A DNA stretch of 64,000 nt, from contig JANYDE010000039.1 in assembly GCA_025359915.1 (NCBI GenBank), positions 32,849-96,848 of the forward strand. The letters run 5' to 3'. Position 1 is the first letter of the stretch; each line of letters starts with the position of its first letter. The DNA comes from Chamaesiphon sp. 336R_metabinner_41 (GTDB lineage: Bacteria; Cyanobacteriota; Cyanobacteriia; Cyanobacteriales; Chamaesiphonaceae). Both the position numbers and the translations under genes were made by a program. Below are positions 36,415 to 45,038 of this stretch, in pieces. The notes under the pieces were generated by a model that saw only the letters and a list, made by a program, of their open reading frames with translations, searched no databases and was not told where the DNA came from.

Positions 36415-37344
36415 TTAATTCAACTGTCCACTTGAATGACCACCATAGATATTCGATCGACGATAATGTGGTTCAATGCTAATTAGATCGTCGATATTGC
36501 GTGAAATAGTATTGCAAATAGTATCGAGGGGGAGATCGTTAGGATCGGTACCAAATGGATTTTCAATTTCGACACCAATTGCCTCAATGCCAAATAGGGT
36601 GAAACTAACTAGCGCGACGACTGGTGCTGTCCACCATTTTAATTCATCAATAACTTGAAAAGGCAACAATAAACAATAAATCAGCAATAGTTGTTTGAGG
36701 TGAATTGCATAAGCCAACGGGATTGGAGTCCTGAGAATTCGTTCGCAAGCACCCAGCATATCAACCATGCCATTGAGAATGCTTTGCAACTCATTCATTT
36801 GATATAAACTAATTTGTCCCTGTTCATGTTTTGCCTGAAGATAATCACTAATCCAGAATACAATTTCTAGGGGTGGATTATTCATCGTCTGAAGCTTGGC
36901 AAATTGTAGTGGTGAGACAAATTCTGCCAAGTTATCATCAACAGGCTGCGATCGCAAATGTAATTTAGTTGCAATCGCAAATGCCACCAATAACTTTAAA
37001 ACTTCCTCTTTTTCATACCGATGAAGTGGATCTATTTCCGCAATAGCAACCCAAATTAATCGAGATAAATTACGAATATTATTGACAATAGTACCCCAAG
37101 CCTTTCGCCCTTCCCAAAATCTTTCATAGGCAGTATTTGTCCGAAACACCAGCAATAAACCCAGCACGATGCTGGGAACTACGCCACCCAATGCTTTGGC
37201 ACCTACAGGTATTTGATAAAAAGACAAAACTGATACAAATAGCCCAAAAGCTCCACACCATAAAACTCGACTCATAATCGTCGGAATTACCGAACCTTGG
37301 ACTTTGAAGGCAATTTCAAACCAGTTTTTTTGCTCTAGACTCAT
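36415..37344 (-). CDS. Bestrophin-like anion channel (UPF0187)
   Basis: 309 aa membrane protein. Transmembrane helices about 25-45, 50-70, 210-230, 235-255; the family signature LVFRTNTAYERFWEGRKAWG is present. Bestrophin homologues are chloride channels, and in photosynthetic organisms may balance charge across thylakoid or plasma membrane. The C-terminus (NPFGTDPNDLPLDTICNTI) is a conserved cytoplasmic segment. It is convergent with the radical SAM gene, with 3 bp between stops. Confidence 0.85.
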   Translation of the reverse strand: MSLEQKNWFEIAFKVQGSVIPTIMSRVLWCGAFGLFVSVLSFYQIPVGAKALGGVVPSIVLGLLLVFRTNTAYERFWEGRKAWGTIVNNIRNLSRLIWVAIAEIDPLHRYEKEEVLKLLVAFAIATKLHLRSQPVDDNLAEFVSPLQFAKLQTMNNPPLEIVFWISDYLQAKHEQGQISLYQMNELQSILNGMVDMLGACERILRTPIPLAYAIHLKQLLLIYCLLLPFQVIDELKWWTAPVVALVSFTLFGIEAIGVEIENPFGTDPNDLPLDTICNTISRNIDDLISIEPHYRRSNIYGGHSSGQLN

Positions 37345-37380
37345 AAATTAGGGAAGAGATGGGAGATGGGAGATGGGAGC

Positions 37381-37419
37381 GATTCGCGCTCGTCGGGTTC
37401 CCCGACGGTTTAGCGAATC
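37381..37419. repeat. Hairpin repeat between channel and symporter genes
   Basis: GATTCGC...GTCGGG-TTC-CCCGAC...GCGAATC, nested inverted arms, flanked on both sides by GGGAGAT heptads (37354-37378 and 37425 on). Confidence 0.6.
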
Positions 37420-37520
37420 AAGACAGATGGGAGAGAGGAGGTAGAAAATAAGCAATGGTTATTTTACTTGTTCCACCCAGTACTAGATTAAAACAGCATT
37501 GAGAAGGATTGCATTTTTAC

Positions 37521-38777
37521 TTATTTAGTTTCTTCGGCAAGAATATCTTGGGCTTGTCGATGTTTACCGTCAATTACCGCACTAACTGTCATATCACCCA
37601 TCACATTAATCGCCGTACGACATCGATCGAGAAACCAGTCTACCGTAATTAGGATCGCAATATACTCAGTTGGCAACCCGACAGAGCTAAATACTAGCGT
37701 CATCGTGACTAAACCCGCCTCTGGTATCCCCGCAGCCCCCACTGATGCCACAATCGAAGTCAGCATCACCATCAACTGTTGTACCAGTGTCAGATTTTGC
37801 CCTAATACTTGGGAGATAAATAGTGCTGACATCGCCTCATACAGCGCGGTACCATCATTATTAAAATTGCTTCCAACCAATGCGCCGAGCGAAGCCGAAG
37901 ATTCGCGCAAGCCTACTTTCTTAATCAATGACTCAAAGGTAATTGGCATCGTCGCTGTCGAAGAAGCCGTAGAAAAAGCCGTAATCAACGCATCCGAACC
38001 GCCTTGGAGAAATTTGGTTGGCGATACCCAAGAGCCGAGTTTAACTCTTGTCAGATAGTATGCAGCTTGCAGCAATAGTGCCACAATTACTGCCAATACA
38101 AACGAACCCAGAGCTTTGAATGGTGCAAATCCTTGGAGGGCAATTGTTTTTGAAACAATCCCAAAGACTGCAATCGGTACTAGGGCAATGACCCAATGTA
38201 GAATATTAATTACTGCCTCAAATAATACCCCAATTATCTGCTCGATCGATCGATAGTCATCCTTACCCTTATTTATCTGTTCTGTCTTAATTGCTCTAAG
38301 TACGATTCCAAATGCTAGCGCGACAAATATTAGTGAGATAACGTTATTATCTACCAATGGTTTAATGATTGAATCGGGAATAATATCAGAGATTAAACCC
38401 CAAGGATCGAGCTGTTTAAGCGTAGACTTAGTAGTTGGCGCAGTTGCCAAAGCTTGCCCAGCCGCACCAGGACGTAAAACATTGGCAACGATTAAGCCGA
38501 TCGCGATCGCTACTAGTGTATTAGTTATCAATAAGATCGATAATTTGCGTCCAGAGTTACTCGGAATCTCCGCCGTTAAAAATGTATGCAGGATTGCTAG
38601 GAAAATTAGCGGCGTTGCTAATGTCCGAAGAGCCTTGAGAATCAGCGTACAAGGCAATGCTAAATGATCGATCGTCTCTTTGTCCAAAATTGGACTTCCA
38701 GCCCCTAATAATACGCCAACTATGACGGCAATGATGAGCGCAATAACAATTTGTAAATATAATGGAATTTTAAGCAT
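37521..38777 (-). CDS. Dicarboxylate/amino acid:cation symporter (DAACS, GltP/DctA family)
   Basis: 418 aa, about eight transmembrane helices plus two re-entrant loops. The serine-rich motif region STASSTATMPI (HP1) and NFNNDGTALYEAMSALFI (TM7), GIPEAGLVTM (HP2) and DWFLDRCRTAINVMGD (TM8) are all present. It imports glutamate, aspartate or C4-dicarboxylates with Na+ or H+; the substrate cannot be set by eye. Monocistronic, long AT-rich upstream region. Confidence 0.9.
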   Translation of the reverse strand: MLKIPLYLQIVIALIIAVIVGVLLGAGSPILDKETIDHLALPCTLILKALRTLATPLIFLAILHTFLTAEIPSNSGRKLSILLITNTLVAIAIGLIVANVLRPGAAGQALATAPTTKSTLKQLDPWGLISDIIPDSIIKPLVDNNVISLIFVALAFGIVLRAIKTEQINKGKDDYRSIEQIIGVLFEAVINILHWVIALVPIAVFGIVSKTIALQGFAPFKALGSFVLAVIVALLLQAAYYLTRVKLGSWVSPTKFLQGGSDALITAFSTASSTATMPITFESLIKKVGLRESSASLGALVGSNFNNDGTALYEAMSALFISQVLGQNLTLVQQLMVMLTSIVASVGAAGIPEAGLVTMTLVFSSVGLPTEYIAILITVDWFLDRCRTAINVMGDMTVSAVIDGKHRQAQDILAEETK

Positions 38778-38971
38778 TGTTCCGGTACCAATTAAATTAA
38801 GGAATAGTCGATCTAGATCGAGTGATTTAAACCATGCTCTAGCAACAACCCACCTATAGCTATTCGGAGAACTAAGTTTAGTTATGTATTTAAGTTATCA
38901 CGATCGTTACAATTTGACATGATTTCACTAGAGAAATGCTTGTACGATCGTTAATATCCCCGACTCATTCT

Positions 38972-39364
38972 ATGAACATGATAAATCTCCGAATGGCTCT
39001 AGCCACTATTTATATTTCCGGTTTCACTGCACTAGCATCAATCTCGCCAGTTAGTGCCGAACTCAAAATAAATTGTGTCAATCCAGGCTCAACTATTGAG
39101 TATAAAGAGTGTGCTTAACGTGCGTATCAAGCTGCTGACAAAAAACTCAATCAGGTTTATAAACCAATCTTTTCTAGCCTCACCGGAAAAGAAAAACAGC
39201 ACTTAATTAATGCTCAATCTAGCTGGATTAAATTTCGCGATGCTAATTGTGATTTTGAAGTTTATCAAAGTCGTGATGGTACGGGTTATGGTGGATTTTT
39301 AAGCAACTGCTTAGAACGGATGACAACGGCTCGAACTCAGGAGTTGCAACAGTGGCAACGATGA
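38972..39364 (+). pseudogene. LprI-like (DUF1311) secreted protein with an in-frame stop
   Basis: ATG 38972 gives a Sec signal peptide (ending SPVSA), then LKINCVNPGSTIEYKECA and TAA at 39116-39118. The same frame continues for 81 codons to TGA 39362 with RAYQAADKKLNQVYK, INAQSSWIKFRDANC and SNCLERMTTARTQELQQW, the core of the DUF1311/LprI lysozyme-inhibitor fold with its Cys residues. A single CAA-to-TAA-type change explains the break. The downstream part shows no other lesion, so inactivation is recent, or there is a sequencing error. Confidence 0.75.
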
Positions 39365-39394
39365 ATTAGGTAATAGGTAATAGGTAATAAAAAG

Positions 39395-39411
39395 CCCCCT
39401 TTACAAGGGGG
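39395..39411 (-). terminator. desC terminator
   Basis: CCCCCTT-TAC-AAGGGGG stem; on the minus strand it is followed by CTTTTTATT. It lies 22 bp beyond the desC stop. GGTAATA heptad-like repeats follow. Confidence 0.8.
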
Positions 39412-39432
39412 TTGGGGGTAAAATCTACGCTA

Positions 39433-40275
39433 TTAAGTTGTTGGAGGTAGAATCACCCGTTTAGCTAAACCTAATTTCTGTAATAATTTAATTGACCACC
39501 AAGTCATATCAATCTCCCACCATGCCCAGCCACCCTTCGCAACATTAGGATAAGCATGATGATTGTTGTGCCAACCTTCACCATAGGTTAATAATGCCGC
39601 CCACCAAAGATTCCGCGAATTGTCATCAGATTCATGCGCCCGATAACCCCACATGTGACTAGCTGAATTGATCAACCAGGTGCTATGCCATAAAATCACC
39701 GCACGTACAAATACACCGTAAATTACAAACGACCAACCACCGATCGCATATAATAGTAAGCCTACGGGAATTTGCAGGAACAAAAAGTATTTATCCAGCC
39801 AACGATAATAAGCATCTTTAGCTAAATCTGGTGCGTTGCGTTTGTATTCATCAATGTTGAAAAAGTTCGCTTTGGGGTAAAAAATCCATAGCATGTGGCT
39901 CCACCAAAAGCCCCGTTTCGCCGAGTAGGGATCTTTGTCCCAATCTTCTGTATATAGATGGTGCTGTCTGTGCCCTGCAACCCAGAAAATCGGCCCACCT
40001 TGGAGTGCCAACGCGCCGAGGGTAGCAAATACATACTCCAATGGTTTAGGTACCTGGAAGCTGCGATGTGTCAGCAATCGGTGAAATCCTAGGCAAATCC
40101 CGATCGATCCAAACAACCAGTGTAGGGCAATTGCGGCTCCTAGTGCCGACCAGTTAAAATACCACGGTGCCGCTAATGCGATGAGATGAAACGAGCCAAA
40201 AAAGAAGACATTTGTCCAGCTTAATGGTGTCGTATCAACTGGCTGTGAAGTAGTTTCAGTAAAATTAGCAGTCAT
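39433..40275 (-). CDS. desC: Acyl-lipid delta-9 desaturase
   Basis: 280 aa membrane di-iron desaturase introducing the first double bond into acyl chains of membrane lipids with ferredoxin as electron donor. Three histidine clusters: HRLLTH (H-x4-H), HRQHH (H-x2-HH) and HNNHH, plus hydrophobic spans between them. The end GGWAWWEIDMTWWSIKLLQKLG is typical. It is divergent from a TetR-fusion gene; two palindromes between them may link its expression to that regulator (inference). Confidence 0.92.
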   Translation of the reverse strand: MTANFTETTSQPVDTTPLSWTNVFFFGSFHLIALAAPWYFNWSALGAAIALHWLFGSIGICLGFHRLLTHRSFQVPKPLEYVFATLGALALQGGPIFWVAGHRQHHLYTEDWDKDPYSAKRGFWWSHMLWIFYPKANFFNIDEYKRNAPDLAKDAYYRWLDKYFLFLQIPVGLLLYAIGGWSFVIYGVFVRAVILWHSTWLINSASHMWGYRAHESDDNSRNLWWAALLTYGEGWHNNHHAYPNVAKGGWAWWEIDMTWWSIKLLQKLGLAKRVILPPTT

Positions 40276-40446
40276 AAATTAGGTTTTAGATTTTAGGTTT
40301 TAGCTTTAGGCGTTGGTTATTGGGTGTTGGGTTTTAGGTAATGAATTTGGAATTTTGCATCAAATTTCCCTAACCCCTAACCCCTAATCCCTAACCCCTA
40401 ATTCTTGGACACAAGTTCCGCATCTAGGTATAGTAGAAATAAGGTG
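40276..40446. other. Spacer with CCCTAAC heptad tract
   Basis: Contains TTTTAGG and CCCTAAC-type repeats (about 40365-40402). The telomere-like look is coincidental, being another 7-bp array. No gene. Confidence 0.5.
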
Positions 40447-40463
40447 TGCAAGTAACGCTTGCA
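40447..40463. promoter_or_regulatory. Operator palindrome 1 upstream of the TetR fusion
   Basis: TGCAAGTAACGCTTGCA: 6-bp arms TGCAAG/CTTGCA. The same motif recurs 46 bp downstream. Its place between desC and the TetR-family gene suggests an autoregulatory operator. Confidence 0.6.
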
Positions 40464-40492
40464 TTTATATCTTAACAACCTTTCGATCTTTG

Positions 40493-40509
40493 TGCAAGTA
40501 TCACTTGCA
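40493..40509. promoter_or_regulatory. Operator palindrome 2, 9 bp before the TetR-fusion ATG
   Basis: TGCAAGTATCACTTGCA: 7-bp arms TGCAAGT/ACTTGCA around 3 bp. It differs from copy 1 in the centre only. Its position overlaps the expected ribosome-binding or start-site region, as expected for repression. Confidence 0.65.
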
Positions 40510-40518
40510 TTTTCTTAG

Positions 40519-41754
40519 ATGGCTACCGTAGCAACTCCACAGAAACTTCTCTCCATGCCATCTTCGCGCAATCTGACTCGACAGAAATTAATCTATGCAG
40601 CCATCGAATTATTTGCCAGTCAGGGGGTAAATGAGACTACTACCAAGCAGATTGCCGAATTAGCACAGGTGAATGAAGTTACCTTGTTTCGGCAATTTGG
40701 GAATAAACATGGTTTATTGTTGGCGGTAATTGAAGACGCGGATGTATTCGCCCAATTGGGGCAGAATTTGATCGCCGATTTGCCACCAGCGAATGGTTTG
40801 GCGCAGATGCTCAGGGAGTATGCCAATACTTGTTTGCAAGCATTAGAACAGACTCCCGCAGTGGTACGATCGTTAGTGGGAGAGTCAGGACAATATTCGA
40901 TCGAAAATCGCCAGGGTTTGGGACGTAGTTTCGACAGGGCTAATCGGCGCGTAGCTAAGTATTTGAAATCGGCGATTGGTGAATCTCAATCTGATTTACA
41001 ATTACCTGTCGAGCAATTAACTAGTTTATTAAATACGCTGTTATTTGGCTACGCAACGATCGAATTAACGAGCGAATTTCATGAGCTGTGGAGGGATCGA
41101 GAGGATTTTCTCGATCGAGTTGTTGCTCTATTTTTAGCAGGTACAATTTCTGCCCCAACTGCTAAATTAACATTAACAATTCCACTCGATTTACCAGAAC
41201 CAATCGTTCATCAGATCCTCCAACAAGCAAAAAAACATAGTCTTCAGACTTACGCTCTCACCTACGTCTTATTTGGAGCGGGATTGAGTGCGAGTGAGAT
41301 TGTCTGCTTGACTCGATCGAATCATCTTAGCACTAGCGATCGACAATTATTTCAAATCACCCAAGCATCGACACGTCAGGTACCGATTAATCAGTGGATT
41401 ATGGGCAAACGCTACGGCTCATATCTAAAAAATCCCCTGACACAATGGCTCCGCAGTCGCAAAGATAATCACGAAGCTTTATTTGTTGGTGCAGATGGAA
41501 ATCCATTAACTGAAACCCAATTGCGCCAACAGTGGCAAGAATTAGTCCGCGAAATGATCACCCCCACAGGCGAATCCCTAACCATCGAGCAAACTCAAGC
41601 CACTTGGTGCGTCGAAATGCTCACCAGAGGATTGACACTCGAAGCCATGCAAACTTTGACAGGATGGGAAGCTAGTCAACTCGAACCCTATGTCAAACGG
41701 GCGAAAGAGCAGACAGTATTAGCACAAGCCTTTAATCTCGATAAGACAGGGTGA
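40519..41754 (+). CDS. TetR-family regulator fused to a degenerate tyrosine-recombinase-like domain
   Basis: 411 aa. Residues about 18-65 are a TetR DNA-binding head (LIYAAIELFASQGVNETTTKQIAELAQVNEVTLFRQFGNKHGLL), with a ligand-type helical domain to about 210. Residues 228-395 resemble a phage-integrase catalytic fold: YALTYVLFGAGLSASEIVCLTRSNHL corresponds to the TGLRxSE helix but with Ser for the Arg, and EQTQATWCVEMLTRGLTLEAMQTLTGWEASQLEPYVKRA to the HxLRH...LGH...Y segment without the catalytic residues. So recombination activity is not expected; the domain may serve dimerisation or DNA binding. Two 17-bp palindromes lie upstream. The fold comparison is by eye. Confidence 0.72.
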   Translation: MATVATPQKLLSMPSSRNLTRQKLIYAAIELFASQGVNETTTKQIAELAQVNEVTLFRQFGNKHGLLLAVIEDADVFAQLGQNLIADLPPANGLAQMLREYANTCLQALEQTPAVVRSLVGESGQYSIENRQGLGRSFDRANRRVAKYLKSAIGESQSDLQLPVEQLTSLLNTLLFGYATIELTSEFHELWRDREDFLDRVVALFLAGTISAPTAKLTLTIPLDLPEPIVHQILQQAKKHSLQTYALTYVLFGAGLSASEIVCLTRSNHLSTSDRQLFQITQASTRQVPINQWIMGKRYGSYLKNPLTQWLRSRKDNHEALFVGADGNPLTETQLRQQWQELVREMITPTGESLTIEQTQATWCVEMLTRGLTLEAMQTLTGWEASQLEPYVKRAKEQTVLAQAFNLDKTG

Positions 41755-41766
41755 CTTGTGGGTTAC

Positions 41767-41801
41767 AGATCCAAAGGCTTCTCAGAGAAGCCTTTAGATC
41801 T
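41767..41801. terminator. Terminator-like hairpin after the TetR fusion
   Basis: AGATCCAAAGGCTTCTC and GAGAAGCCTTTAGATCT form a stem with one mismatch. No long T-run follows, so it may be a folded repeat rather than a strict terminator. Confidence 0.5.
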
Positions 41802-41929
41802 GAGTGGGGATCTGGGGATTTGTTACGAAACTGAGCAGAAATAGCATTAGCATCTAGTTTCGTTTCCTAGAGCGGTAAAATAGAAAGCTATAAGTAAAAA
41901 TACCTGAACCACCATCTCATCTAACTAAT

Positions 41930-42451
41930 ATGCCAAGAACCCAGAAAAACGATAACTTCATCGATAAAAGCTTCACCGTCATGGCTGATATGCTGTTGAA
42001 GATGATGCCTACCAGCAAACGTGCCAAAGAAGCTTTCGTCTATTATCGAGATGGGATGTCCGCACAAGCTGATGGTGAGTATGCGGAAGCCTTGGATAAC
42101 TACGAAGAAGCCCTGCGCCTCGAAGAAAATGATTACGATCGCAGTTATATCCTATATAATATGGGATTGATCCATGCTAGCAATGGCGAACACGATCGAG
42201 CCTTAGCACTATACTTTCAAGCTGTCGAGCTAAATTCCCGCCTCTGTCAAGCCTTAAACAACATCGCGGTCATTTATCACTATCAAGGCGAAAAAGCCGC
42301 CGACGAAGGCGATATGACCTCCAGTGAAGCTTTTCTAGGTAAAGCCGCTGAATACTGGATTGAAGCAATCAAAATCGCGCCTAATAACTACATCGAAGCT
42401 CAAAACTGGCTCAAAACTACCGGACGCTCTCAAATCGATATCTATTTTTAG
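41930..42451 (+). CDS. ycf3: Photosystem I assembly protein Ycf3
   Basis: 173 aa TPR protein needed to assemble PsaA/PsaB at the thylakoid membrane. Start [28 protein letters not shown] and three TPR units (about 35-68, 72-105, 120-155; [20 protein letters not shown]-type, [38 protein letters not shown]) match Ycf3 throughout. The end RSQIDIYF is close to the plastid form. It is followed by gatC in the same direction after 61 bp. Confidence 0.95.
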   Translation: MPRTQKNDNFIDKSFTVMADMLLKMMPTSKRAKEAFVYYRDGMSAQADGEYAEALDNYEEALRLEENDYDRSYILYNMGLIHASNGEHDRALALYFQAVELNSRLCQALNNIAVIYHYQGEKAADEGDMTSSEAFLGKAAEYWIEAIKIAPNNYIEAQNWLKTTGRSQIDIYF

Positions 42452-42512
42452 TGAATAGTGAATGGTGTTAAAACATTCCTAGTCTCCTTTGTCCCCCAAT
42501 CCCCACACTCCC

Positions 42513-42797
42513 ATGTTAGATCGCGAACAAGTACATAAAGTAGCCCTTCTCGCTCGATTGGAACTGAGTTCTGAGCAAGAAGAAGAATATGCTGTCAAAA
42601 TGAGTAGTATTCTTGATTACTTCGATCAATTGAGTGAACTCGATACAGAAGGAATCGAGCCAACAACTAGAGCGATCGATATGAGTAATATTACTCGTCA
42701 CGATCACCAATCGTCATATCAAAATCTCACGGGAATTTATGATGCTGCACCGGATCGTGAAACAGATTTTTTCAAAGTACCAAAAATCATGGCTTAG
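42513..42797 (+). CDS. gatC: Asp-tRNA(Asn)/Glu-tRNA(Gln) amidotransferase subunit C
   Basis: 94 aa from ATG 42513 (MLDREQVHKVALLARLELS). An in-frame upstream extension to 42489 is only CCCCAAT-type repeat. GatC stabilises the GatA/GatB amidotransferase that makes Gln-tRNA and Asn-tRNA by transamidation. Conserved SSILDYFDQLSELDTEGIEP and FFKVPKIMA. The ATG directly follows a C-rich tract without Shine-Dalgarno. Confidence 0.93.
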   Translation: MLDREQVHKVALLARLELSSEQEEEYAVKMSSILDYFDQLSELDTEGIEPTTRAIDMSNITRHDHQSSYQNLTGIYDAAPDRETDFFKVPKIMA

Positions 42798-42853
42798 ATT
42801 TATTTTACGACTTACGAAGTACGACTTATTTTAATATTAGTAGAGAAGAAATT

Positions 42854-43081
42854 GTGTCCCACTCGATCGTTACCAATGTTTGCGAAGGTGTAGCTGACTG
42901 TGTAAATGCTTGCCCTGTCGCCTGTATTCATGATGGCCCAGGAAAAAATGCGCTAGGTACCGATTGGTATTGGATTGATTTTGATACCTGTATTGACTGT
43001 GGAATTTGTATTCAAGTTTGTCCGATCGAAGGTGCAATCATACCTGAAGAAAGACCAGATTTACAAGCAACACCCAGCTAA
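42854..43081 (+). CDS. 2[4Fe-4S] ferredoxin
   Basis: 75 aa from a GTG start. Cluster ligands are in CVNACPVACIH with the preceding Cys at NVCEGVADC, and in CIDCGICIQVCPIEGAI; together these fit a bacterial-type ferredoxin with two Fe4S4 (or one Fe3S4/Fe4S4) clusters. It is not the plant-type [2Fe-2S] PetF. A small electron carrier; partner unknown. It follows gatC after 56 bp and ends at a small hairpin (43100-43117). Confidence 0.88.
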   Translation: MSHSIVTNVCEGVADCVNACPVACIHDGPGKNALGTDWYWIDFDTCIDCGICIQVCPIEGAIIPEERPDLQATPS

Positions 43082-43136
43082 TGATTCGTATTTTGGAAGG
43101 TGGGCAATACTGCCCACTAAACAACTAAAAAACTAT

Positions 43137-43562
43137 TCACTCTATTTGACAACGATCGCAACAGCCGCGCACCGTGATTTCATAGGCGTGAGCTTGTAAT
43201 CCTACACGCAATCGAGCAAATTCTACTACAGGCAATGCATCCCAGCCAATATCCTCGATCGATCCGCACTCCTGACAATGGAAATGGTGATGGGGTTCGA
43301 CTTTGGCATCATAGCGCGAGACCCCCGCTTCGAGCAGTACTTCGCGAATTAGCCCAGCCGTGCGCAAAGCTTGCAAAGAGCTATAGATTGTCGCTTGCGA
43401 AGAAATGGGGCAATGTTGATTCAAATCCACCAGGAGTTGCTCGACCGTGGGATGATCGGTACGCGAGAGCAAATTGGCATACACTGCAAATCGTTGGGGA
43501 GTCACTCGCAAGCCTTTAGCTTTGAGCGTTTTGACGATCGCGTCTGTTGATGACTGGGGCAT
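43137..43562 (-). CDS. perR: Fur-family peroxide regulator (PerR-like)
   Basis: 141 aa. Winged helix (GLRVTPQRFAVYANLLSRTDHPTVEQLLVDLNQ, SSQATIYSSLQALRTAGLI) and metal-binding dimer domain (HHHFHCQECGSIEDIG, RGCCDRC). The GLRVTPQR start and CxxC pair are shared by PerR and Fur; I choose PerR because the gene is divergent from two peroxiredoxin genes and gor. A TTATAAT half-site lies in the shared upstream region at 43627-43633, but no full 7-1-7 box is clear. It likely autoregulates and represses the peroxiredoxins until oxidised by H2O2 (inference). Confidence 0.8.
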   Translation of the reverse strand: MPQSSTDAIVKTLKAKGLRVTPQRFAVYANLLSRTDHPTVEQLLVDLNQHCPISSQATIYSSLQALRTAGLIREVLLEAGVSRYDAKVEPHHHFHCQECGSIEDIGWDALPVVEFARLRVGLQAHAYEITVRGCCDRCQIE

Positions 43563-43799
43563 TGCGAAAAGACTAGGGACTAGAAACTAGTGGCTAGTAT
43601 AAAGAGACACTTACTGTGATTTTCAATTATAATCCCGAAATTCCTAGGACGACAACTAAATTTTAGATATTCTTAATCTTGACTTTTTCCTAAATTGGAA
43701 TTATTCTGAGATGTATAGATTTAATGTCACAAGTTACAGTTATCGATGTCGATAATGGTGGACTGTAGACTCAATATAATTATTTACTAGGAGCAAATC

Positions 43800-44327
43800 A
43801 TGGCTGCGATCGACCAAGTGCCCGATGTTGTGTTTAAAACTCGCGTTCGCGATGAGTCCATTGGTGGTGAAAACCCTTTCAAATGGCAAGATGTAACTAC
43901 TAAAGATATCTTCGCTGGTAAAAAAGTAGTCATCTTCTCACTCCCAGGTGCATTTACACCTACTTGCTCTTCTACTCACCTCCCTGGTTATGAAGCAGCA
44001 TACGCCGAAATGAAAGGATTGGGCGTAGATGAAGTTTACTGTCTGTCCGTCAATGATGCGTTCGTCATGTACCAATGGGGCATCAAGCTCGGTGCTAAAA
44101 ACGTTAAGCTACTGCCCGATGGCAACGGCGAATTCAGCCGCAAAATGGGGATGTTGGTCGAGAAGTCCAACTTAGGCTTTGGGATGCGTTCTTGGCGGTA
44201 TTCGATGCTAGTCAATGATGGCAAAGTTGAGAAAGTATTCGCAGAAGCTGGCTACAGCGACAACTGTGAAACCGATCCGTTTGAAGTCTCTGACGCTGGC
44301 ACCATGTTGGCTTATTTGAAAGGCTAA
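43800..44327 (+). CDS. Type II (Prx5-like) peroxiredoxin, copy 1
   Basis: 175 aa thiol peroxidase reducing H2O2 and organic peroxides with thioredoxin or glutathione/glutaredoxin. Peroxidatic Cys56 in PGAFTPTCS, resolving-type Cys81 in [10 protein letters not shown], and the conserved Arg in GMRSWRYSM. Cytosolic. The copy 94 bp downstream is 145/175 identical by direct alignment, so this is a tandem duplication. A clear GGAG ribosome-binding site precedes the ATG. Likely under PerR control. Confidence 0.92.
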   Translation: MAAIDQVPDVVFKTRVRDESIGGENPFKWQDVTTKDIFAGKKVVIFSLPGAFTPTCSSTHLPGYEAAYAEMKGLGVDEVYCLSVNDAFVMYQWGIKLGAKNVKLLPDGNGEFSRKMGMLVEKSNLGFGMRSWRYSMLVNDGKVEKVFAEAGYSDNCETDPFEVSDAGTMLAYLKG

Positions 44328-44421
44328 TTTAGGGGAAAGTTGGAGCTTGGGTAGAGCACTGCAAAGCCCAACTCTGACAACTTCGATCTCTTTTGGCTAA
44401 AAATAATAGTTACTACAAATC

Positions 44422-44949
44422 ATGGATTCAATCTACCAATTGCCAGATGTTGTATTTAAGACTCGCGTTCGTGACGAATCCATCGGTGGTGACAACCCCT
44501 TCAGATGGCAGGATGTCACGACAAAAGATATCTTCGCTGGTAAAAAAGTAGTGATCTTATCGCTCCCAGGTGCATTTACGCCGACTTGCTCTTCTACTCA
44601 CCTCCCTGGTTATGAAGCCGCATACGCCGAACTGAAGAAATTGGGTGTAGATGAAGTCTACTGTATCTCCGTTAATGATGCATTTGTGATGTATCAATGG
44701 GGACTCACCCTCGGCACTCAAAATGTCAAACTTCTACCCGATGGCAACGGTGAATTTACCCGTAAAATGGGGATGCTAGTTGAGATATCTAGCGAAGGTT
44801 TTGGGATGCGCTCTTGGCGTTATTCGATGGTTGTCCAAGACGGGAAAATTGAGAAGATTTTCTGCGAACCTGGTTTGAGCGATAATAGCGAAGAGGATCC
44901 TTTGGAAGTTTCTGACGCTGACACGATGTTGGCTTATTTGAAGAGTTGA
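44422..44949 (+). CDS. Type II (Prx5-like) peroxiredoxin, copy 2
   Basis: 175 aa, tandem paralogue of the upstream gene with Cys56 and Cys81 retained. Differences cluster at residues 2-7, 95-100 and 131-165; it lost the C-terminal-region Cys at 156 (Ser) and gained one at 148, which may alter its reductant or oligomer. The spacing (94 bp) and orientation suggest co-transcription or separate copies of one promoter. It is followed by gor after 89 bp. Confidence 0.92.
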   Translation: MDSIYQLPDVVFKTRVRDESIGGDNPFRWQDVTTKDIFAGKKVVILSLPGAFTPTCSSTHLPGYEAAYAELKKLGVDEVYCISVNDAFVMYQWGLTLGTQNVKLLPDGNGEFTRKMGMLVEISSEGFGMRSWRYSMVVQDGKIEKIFCEPGLSDNSEEDPLEVSDADTMLAYLKS

Positions 44950-45038
44950 TAGTTGATAGTTAAATTTTTAGGGTGAGATTAAATTCCCTGCCCTAGAAGC
45001 AGTTTGGGTGAGTATCGAGAACCACAGGAAAGACACAC

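Noticed and set aside
40365-40402. Telomere-like CCCTAAC repeats
   Set aside because: This is one of many 7-bp arrays in the window; the location is between ordinary chromosomal genes.
42489-42512. N-terminal extension of GatC
   Set aside because: It encodes only heptad repeat residues; homologues start at the ATG at 42513.
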